Part shown: piece by piece, positions 50,661-54,297 of the stretch
Layout: each line of letters begins with the position of its first letter
How positions within the stretch are numbered: position 1 is the first letter of the stretch
Assembly (NCBI GenBank): GCA_023428025.1
Contig: JAEYZN010000038.1
Location: forward strand, 1 to 54,297
Direction of reading: 5' to 3'
Source: Bacillota bacterium
Lineage (GTDB): Bacteria > Bacillota > Clostridia > Christensenellales > SZUA-584
DNA: 54,297 bases
Translations under genes and position numbers: made by a program
The notes under the pieces: generated by a model
Told to the model about the DNA's origin: nothing
Databases searched by the model: none
The model's input: the letters and a program-made list of their open reading frames with translations, nothing else

Positions 50661-51350
50661 CTATTCGATGGTATTGTCCCGATGGACGCGCACCTGTATC
50701 TTACCCTTGGGCGCTTCCTTGGGCCGCTCCCGGTTGATGCGGGTCGGCATGGTGTCGTCGATGTCATCCTCCGGAAAATCCGGCGGCGTATATGGTCTGT
50801 ATCCGGCCCTTGCGGGCACGTTTTTCTCCGGTATGAACGCGATGACGCCCGCCGCGATCAGCAGCAGGCAGGCCAGCACCGTCGGCATCACGGTGCCCGT
50901 GAATATGGATGCGATCAGCAGCAGCAGCGCGCTCACCAGCATCATCACGCCGGCCGCCGCGGGCTTTTTACGGACCGCGAGTGACCCGCAGAACGCGACA
51001 AACGCCAGCGCGATGCTGGCCACGATGATCACCGCCGACACCACGGCGTTGAGTCTCGCGCGGTACACAAACAGCGCGGACTGCTCATAAACCCTGTCGT
51101 CCAGCGGCAGACGGCTATCGTCCGCCACCTGTTCCGCAAACTCCTGATAAGCCGTGCGGTTGAGTGAAGGCCACTCGTCCCGCGAGAACATCTCGCCCAG
51201 AACGACGATATTTTCATTCTCCAGCTCGCTGCCGATATCCTGTGTCAGGGCGTTCACGATGCCGGCGGGCACCGTATAGATCATCAGCAGCGCGCAGATC
51301 AGCGCCAGTATGCCGCCCGCGTATCCCATGATAAACCCGGCCCGCTTCAT
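50661..51350 (-). CDS. Multi-pass membrane protein, third gene of the membrane operon
   Basis: 229 residues. Start ATG 51350 with GGGGAGGTG. The stop of the preceding gene overlaps it as TGATG, so translation is coupled. Helices at about 8-29 and three in the middle (VVSAVIIVASIALAFVAFC, VMMLVSALLLLIASI, VLACLLLIAAGVIAFI) flank a 70-residue extracytoplasmic loop (about 30-105, rich in Glu/Asp/Arg). A charged cytoplasmic tail follows, with IDDTMPTRINRERPKE. The layout resembles the next gene upstream, suggesting paralogy. Function unknown. The longer frame to 51629 is rejected because it lies in the previous gene. Confidence 0.7.
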   Translation of the reverse strand: MKRAGFIMGYAGGILALICALLMIYTVPAGIVNALTQDIGSELENENIVVLGEMFSRDEWPSLNRTAYQEFAEQVADDSRLPLDDRVYEQSALFVYRARLNAVVSAVIIVASIALAFVAFCGSLAVRKKPAAAGVMMLVSALLLLIASIFTGTVMPTVLACLLLIAAGVIAFIPEKNVPARAGYRPYTPPDFPEDDIDDTMPTRINRERPKEAPKGKIQVRVHRDNTIE

Positions 51351-51952
51351 CACAGCACCTCCCCGCCGCGCCCGGCTTCGTGCGCGTCTGCGCCATGTCC
51401 GTTCAGCAGCACCAGGGACCCGATGAGCAGCAGCAGCGAAGCCACCGCCATCGGCAGCACCGAACCCGCCAGCAGGCTGAAGCCCAGCGTCAGGATGGAC
51501 GCGATCAGCACCGTCACCGCGCCCGCCTTCAGGCGTACGCGCGCCACCTGTGCGCCGACCAGCGCCACCACCGAGGACAGCACGCTCAATATGCAGCCCA
51601 TAATGAGCCGCAGCTTCAGGCCTTCCCACTTGGCCACAATGGCCGCCATGTCGGCAAAGGCCGCGCTGTCGTACTTGTCGGCCAGCGCTTCCAAGTCCTC
51701 CGAATCCGTCTGATTCAATGCTTCTTTGTATTCATCCACATACTGGGCAAGGTCCGTCTCCAGAAACTTGTGCGTGCCCTGATAGCGTCCCAACAGCTCC
51801 CACATGCTGCCGATCCTGTCCCCCCGCTCCTCAAAAAAGCGCGACAGGTCTCCGCCCAGCGTCCACAAAAAGCCGGTCAACAGCAGCAGCATGGAGAACA
51901 CCAGCGCCAGCACAGCGCCCACCATGCTCGTTTTATATCCGCCGCGGCTCAT
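51350..51952 (-). CDS. Multi-pass membrane protein, second gene of the membrane operon
   Basis: 200 residues. An N-terminal helix (about 9-32) is followed by an extracytoplasmic acidic, helical loop (EERGDRIGSMWELLGRYQGT, then ALNQTDSEDLEALADKYD) and three closely spaced helices near 115-185. The topology (one helix, loop, three helices) matches the third gene, and both resemble DUF4064-like four-helix proteins. Overlaps the first gene by 4 bases and the third by 1. Function unknown. Confidence 0.7.
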   Translation of the reverse strand: MSRGGYKTSMVGAVLALVFSMLLLLTGFLWTLGGDLSRFFEERGDRIGSMWELLGRYQGTHKFLETDLAQYVDEYKEALNQTDSEDLEALADKYDSAAFADMAAIVAKWEGLKLRLIMGCILSVLSSVVALVGAQVARVRLKAGAVTVLIASILTLGFSLLAGSVLPMAVASLLLLIGSLVLLNGHGADAHEAGRGGEVL

Positions 51953-52284
51953 ATCTGTTTCTCCTGTTCATATTTGACCGGCACCATCGCCAGCACAACA
52001 GCCATGATATAGATGACCCCGGGTATCGACTGCCATGGGAAACCGAAAACCATCACCGCGACTGTGGCGATGGCCATGGCGATTGAACCCAGAACATGAT
52101 GCTTGCGAACCACCAGCGCGCCCGCTATGCCCACCACGTTTGCGCAAAAGAGTATATAAGACGAATAAGCAGCGGAAGCCAGCGTCCCGTCCAGATATTT
52201 CGTGACCCCAAGCAGCGACAGCGCCGCCAGCAGCAGGCCGGAAACACCGGCGATGAGCCCCAGCACCAGCTCGGTCTTTCTCAT
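51949..52284 (-). CDS. Small four-helix membrane protein, first gene of the membrane operon
   Basis: 111 residues, almost entirely hydrophobic with four helices and short loops (LVLGLIAGVSGLLLAALSLLG at the start), resembling the C-terminal helix bundle of the next two genes without the extracytoplasmic loop. It overlaps the second gene by 4 bases and starts a three-gene operon. Function unknown. It is downstream of spoIIID on the same strand, but spoIIID has its own terminator at 52402-52417. Confidence 0.65.
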   Translation of the reverse strand: MRKTELVLGLIAGVSGLLLAALSLLGVTKYLDGTLASAAYSSYILFCANVVGIAGALVVRKHHVLGSIAMAIATVAVMVFGFPWQSIPGVIYIMAVVLAMVPVKYEQEKQI

Positions 52285-52401
52285 GCTATCCTTCTCCCAT
52301 CGTTATCCACTTGATTCTTTACCGTATTATACAACACCCGCCCGGCAAAGGCAACGCGAACGGACGACGCCGGGCTTGTCCCGTCGCCCACGAAAAAAAT
52401 A

Positions 52402-52417
52402 CCGCTTTTTTCAGCGG
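52402..52417 (-). terminator. Terminator of spoIIID
   Basis: On the minus strand CCGCT (52417-52413) and AGCGG (52406-52402) form a short stem around GAAAAA, followed by TATTTTTTT, just past the spoIIID stop. Confidence 0.7.
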
Positions 52418-52423
52418 CGTTTT

Positions 52424-52672
52424 TCACTGGCTCTTGTATTTCAACCGTGTCGCGTTGCCGCCCCGTATATGACGCTCATCCTTGTTCTTTTTCAGTACAT
52501 CCGCCACCTTTTTGGCCGTGGACGGCGATATGGTATAAAGCCGCTCCGTCAGGTCCTTGTGAACTGTGGATTTGCTCGTACCGAAAGCCTTTGCCGCCTG
52601 CCGCACCGTCGCGCCGCTCTCCAGCACATAGTCGGCAATGCGCAATACCCGGTCCTCGATATAATCCTTCAT
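52424..52672 (-). CDS. spoIIID: Sporulation transcription regulator SpoIIID
   Basis: 82 residues. Mother-cell DNA-binding regulator that reshapes the sigma-E regulon before sigma-K. The helix-turn-helix reads ATVRQAAKAFGTSKSTVHKD, followed by RLYTISPSTAKKVADVLKKNKDERHIRGG, the near-invariant family C-terminal half. Size is normal. Its presence shows the organism encodes endospore formation. A sigma-E-like promoter lies upstream (52729-52756). Confidence 0.97.
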   Translation of the reverse strand: MKDYIEDRVLRIADYVLESGATVRQAAKAFGTSKSTVHKDLTERLYTISPSTAKKVADVLKKNKDERHIRGGNATRLKYKSQ

Positions 52673-52728
52673 ATGAAACGCCCCCTTTTCTTCACTTGCT
52701 TTGTTTCATGCTTATGTGCAAAAAGGGG

Positions 52729-52756
52729 CTTGTATGATAAAACATACGCCATATAT
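52729..52756 (-). promoter_or_regulatory. Sigma-E-like promoter of spoIIID
   Basis: On the minus strand ATATAT (52756-52751), 14-base spacer and CATACAAG (52736-52729) match the sigma-E pattern (ATATT-like -35, CATACA-like -10, 13-15 spacing). The start would be about 50 bases before the ATG. Confidence 0.65.
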
Positions 52757-52807
52757 AGGACAATTACTTCGGTGTTCCCGCCGGGCCACTCAATGATGGC
52801 AAATAAA

Positions 52808-52836
52808 AAACGCGGGTGCCGTCACATCTCGCGTTT
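52808..52836 (-). terminator. Terminator of the class II aldolase gene
   Basis: AAACGCG (52836-52830) and CGCGTTT (52814-52808) form a 7-bp stem on the minus strand, followed by TTTATTT. Confidence 0.75.
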
Positions 52837-52867
52837 CACTTTAAAAGCGTTATTATAAAAATAATTC

Positions 52868-53647
52868 TCAATTGATCCTGCTCAAAGCATTCATGATGGA
52901 TTCCGTGATCGTCTCGACCAGCCTTTGCATATCCATGTCATTGTTCCGTGCATTCTCAATATCCCGGCCGCCGCAGTATCCGTCACCGAGATAACCCAGA
53001 TCCGGCTTCCCGAACACCTCACGCCGCACTCTCATCAGTTCGTTGATCTCATCGTGCGACAATCCTTGCTCACCGCCCAGCAGCCGCGCGTATAGAATGA
53101 TCCCGGCAAAATGCTCGAGCGTTTCCATCTTATAATAGGCGTCGTACACATCCGTCCCCACTGTCAGCGCCCCGTGGTTAGACAACAGGATCGCGTCCGT
53201 GCTTTTCACGATGTCCCGAATGGAGTCGGGCAACTGCTGCGTGCTCGGCGTGGCGTAATCGGCCAGCGCCACGTTTCCGATCGAAAAAACCACTTCCGGC
53301 AGCGCGATGTCCTTGCACACCTGTCTCGCGACCGCGAACGCCGTGGCCTTCTGGGGGTGGGCGTGACATACCGAACGGACGTCCGGTCTGTTCTGATAGA
53401 CCTCCAGATGCATCTTTATCTCTGACGAGGGCTTTCGGTTCCCGGAAATCACATTCCCGGCTTTGTCCACTTTAATGATATCGCCCGGCGTCATGAAGCC
53501 TTTGGATACGCCGGTGGGCGTAATAAGAATCTCGTTATCCGACAGTTTTATACTGATATTGCCGTCGTTGGATGCGACAAACTGCCTGGCATACATCCGT
53601 TTGCCCACTTCGACGATATCCTCTTTCAACTTGTATTCATCTATCAT
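52868..53647 (-). CDS. Class II aldolase (fuculose-phosphate aldolase/adducin family)
   Basis: 259 residues. Zinc-dependent retro-aldol enzyme for sugar phosphates (L-fuculose-, L-rhamnulose- or methylthioribulose-phosphate-like). Zinc-binding His pair in CHAHPQKATA, catalytic Glu in the preceding SSEIKMH segment and third His in LLSNHGALTVG are visible. Phosphate-site stretch ASNDGNISIKLSDNEILITPTG is intact. Exact substrate cannot be told. It lies 66 bases after the phosphohexomutase on the same strand, so they may be co-transcribed in sugar catabolism. Confidence 0.88.
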   Translation of the reverse strand: MIDEYKLKEDIVEVGKRMYARQFVASNDGNISIKLSDNEILITPTGVSKGFMTPGDIIKVDKAGNVISGNRKPSSEIKMHLEVYQNRPDVRSVCHAHPQKATAFAVARQVCKDIALPEVVFSIGNVALADYATPSTQQLPDSIRDIVKSTDAILLSNHGALTVGTDVYDAYYKMETLEHFAGIILYARLLGGEQGLSHDEINELMRVRREVFGKPDLGYLGDGYCGGRDIENARNNDMDMQRLVETITESIMNALSRIN

Positions 53648-53713
53648 CGTTTTCCTCGCCCTCTTTCCCCGAATAGTTTACCGGCGGAGCCTGTTGAAAG
53701 GCTTTTGCTGTGG

Positions 53714-54297
53714 CTAATGGGATTCCCCCTGTCGGGTGAACGCAGCCGCCAGCTCCGGGACCTGCTCGCGCACCAGTTCCTTGATGCGGCCCATGGCCGC
53801 CTGCGAGCGCGCCTCGATACGCAGCGTGACCGCCTCTTCCGTCACAGATTTGCGCACCAGCAGCCATCCGTCCTCAAAGCCCACGCGCACGCCGTCAATA
53901 TGCGAAACCTCTCCGAATGCCGCCAGCTTTTCGACCTCTTCCAGCAGCGCGTCACGCCGGTCGTATGGGACAAACAGACGCAGGTCCGGCGTAATCAGCG
54001 TCTTGGGTATCCGGTTCATCAGCGCCGAAAGCGGCTCGCCCGCGGCGGATATGATATCCGCCATCACCGCTGCCGCATACAATCCGTCGTCGTAACCCAA
54101 CTCCCCGAAGAAGAAATGGCCGCTGATCTCCCCGGCCAGCGCGGCGCGCTGCTCCAGAAACCGCCGTTTGATGAAGGCGTGGCCGCTGCGCTCCATCAGC
54201 GGAGTTCCCCCCAGCTGCTTTACCGCGTCGCTGACAACGGAAGAGGATTTCAGATCAAAAACAACCGGAGCAGGCGTCTCCTGCAGGTATTTATGGA
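53714..54297 (-). CDS. Phosphomannomutase/phosphoglucomutase, C-terminal part (5' end beyond window)
   Basis: The minus-strand frame runs from the window edge for 194 codons. It covers the end of domain 3 and domain 4 of alpha-D-phosphohexomutases: KSSSVVSDAVKQLGG, the domain-3 sugar-binding loop GEISGHFFF, and domain-4 phosphate-site segment VRVGFEDGWLLVRKS. The phosphoserine and metal loops lie outside the window. Interconverts hexose 1- and 6-phosphates, fitting the aldolase next to it. Confidence 0.9.
   Translation of the reverse strand, partial: HKYLQETPAPVVFDLKSSSVVSDAVKQLGGTPLMERSGHAFIKRRFLEQRAALAGEISGHFFFGELGYDDGLYAAAVMADIISAAGEPLSALMNRIPKTLITPDLRLFVPYDRRDALLEEVEKLAAFGEVSHIDGVRVGFEDGWLLVRKSVTEEAVTLRIEARSQAAMGRIKELVREQVPELAAAFTRQGESH

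Noticed and set aside
50661..51629. N-terminally extended version of the third membrane-operon protein
   Set aside because: The extra 93 residues are out-of-frame sequence of the preceding gene. ATG 51350 has a strong ribosome site.
1..54297. CRISPR arrays, tRNA/rRNA genes, insertion sequences, prophage or defence islands
   Set aside because: I looked for regular spacers, cloverleaf-like sequence, transposase or phage words and terminal repeats and saw none. tRNAscan-SE and a CRISPR finder would settle it.

Overview
This window looks like chromosome of an endospore-forming, Gram-positive anaerobe of the Clostridia with moderately high GC. The reasons are a spoIIID gene with a mother-cell (sigma-E-like) promoter, a Bacillus-type glutamine synthetase, several lipoproteins, dnaX-ybaB-recR followed by a DUF2508 gene, a giant 2-hydroxyacyl-CoA dehydratase activase, and frequent TTG/GTG starts behind strong Shine-Dalgarno (SD) sites. 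I cannot name the genus. I saw no rRNA, tRNA, CRISPR array, insertion sequence, prophage or plasmid gene, so this is mostly core chromosome with small lineage-specific pockets.

Layout. 1-6.5 kb: glucose-6-phosphate isomerase (cut by the window edge), a secreted or anchored small protein, and mrdA-minC-minD-minE (cell shape and division-site placement). 6.5-10.7 kb: glnA, a cluster of hairpins, an M14 carboxypeptidase-like protein lacking its general-base glutamate, a tiny membrane protein, and a frameshifted radical SAM gene. 10.7-13.9 kb: a three-gene glycerol-3-phosphate dehydrogenase operon with a promoter and an intrinsic terminator in its leader. 14-17.5 kb: nth-obg-yhbY-TIM-barrel operon. 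17.6-20.8 kb: a DUF421/DUF4363 membrane pair, a nitroreductase and rodA. 20.9-26 kb: a lipoprotein, then dnaX-ybaB-recR, a second lipoprotein and a DUF2508 gene. 26-28.8 kb: folC and a folate ECF transporter S component controlled by a clear tetrahydrofolate riboswitch. 28.8-31.8 kb: a TrpXYZ-type ABC importer behind a long leader I do not recognise. 31.9-37.8 kb: two-component system, alpha/beta hydrolase and a two-gene FtsX-type ABC transporter with a repeat-rich operator region. 37.9-41.2 kb: mreC-mreD and an LCP cell-wall ligase. 41.4-43.5 kb: a GNAT-like protein and a DapB-like reductase. 44-48.3 kb: a 1433-residue dehydratase activase. 48.4-50.6 kb: two tandem paralogous epimerase-type SDR genes. 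50.6-54.3 kb: a three-gene membrane operon, spoIIID, a class II aldolase and the C-terminal part of a phosphohexomutase.

How the genes fit together. Cell elongation and division genes (mrdA-minCDE, rodA, mreCD, LCP) sit in three separate islands rather than one cluster. Folate synthesis and uptake are adjacent and the uptake gene senses the vitamin. The glycerol-3-phosphate operon appears to be controlled by antitermination. The two-component system and the FtsX-type ABC transporter form the usual envelope-stress or antibiotic-response arrangement. I did not find a clear new multi-gene system. The most promising unexplained items are the trpX-type leader, the GTCAC operator array before the FtsX-type transporter, the M14 protein with Arg in place of the catalytic Glu, the dispersed multi-hairpin intergenic element, and the three-gene membrane operon beside spoIIID.
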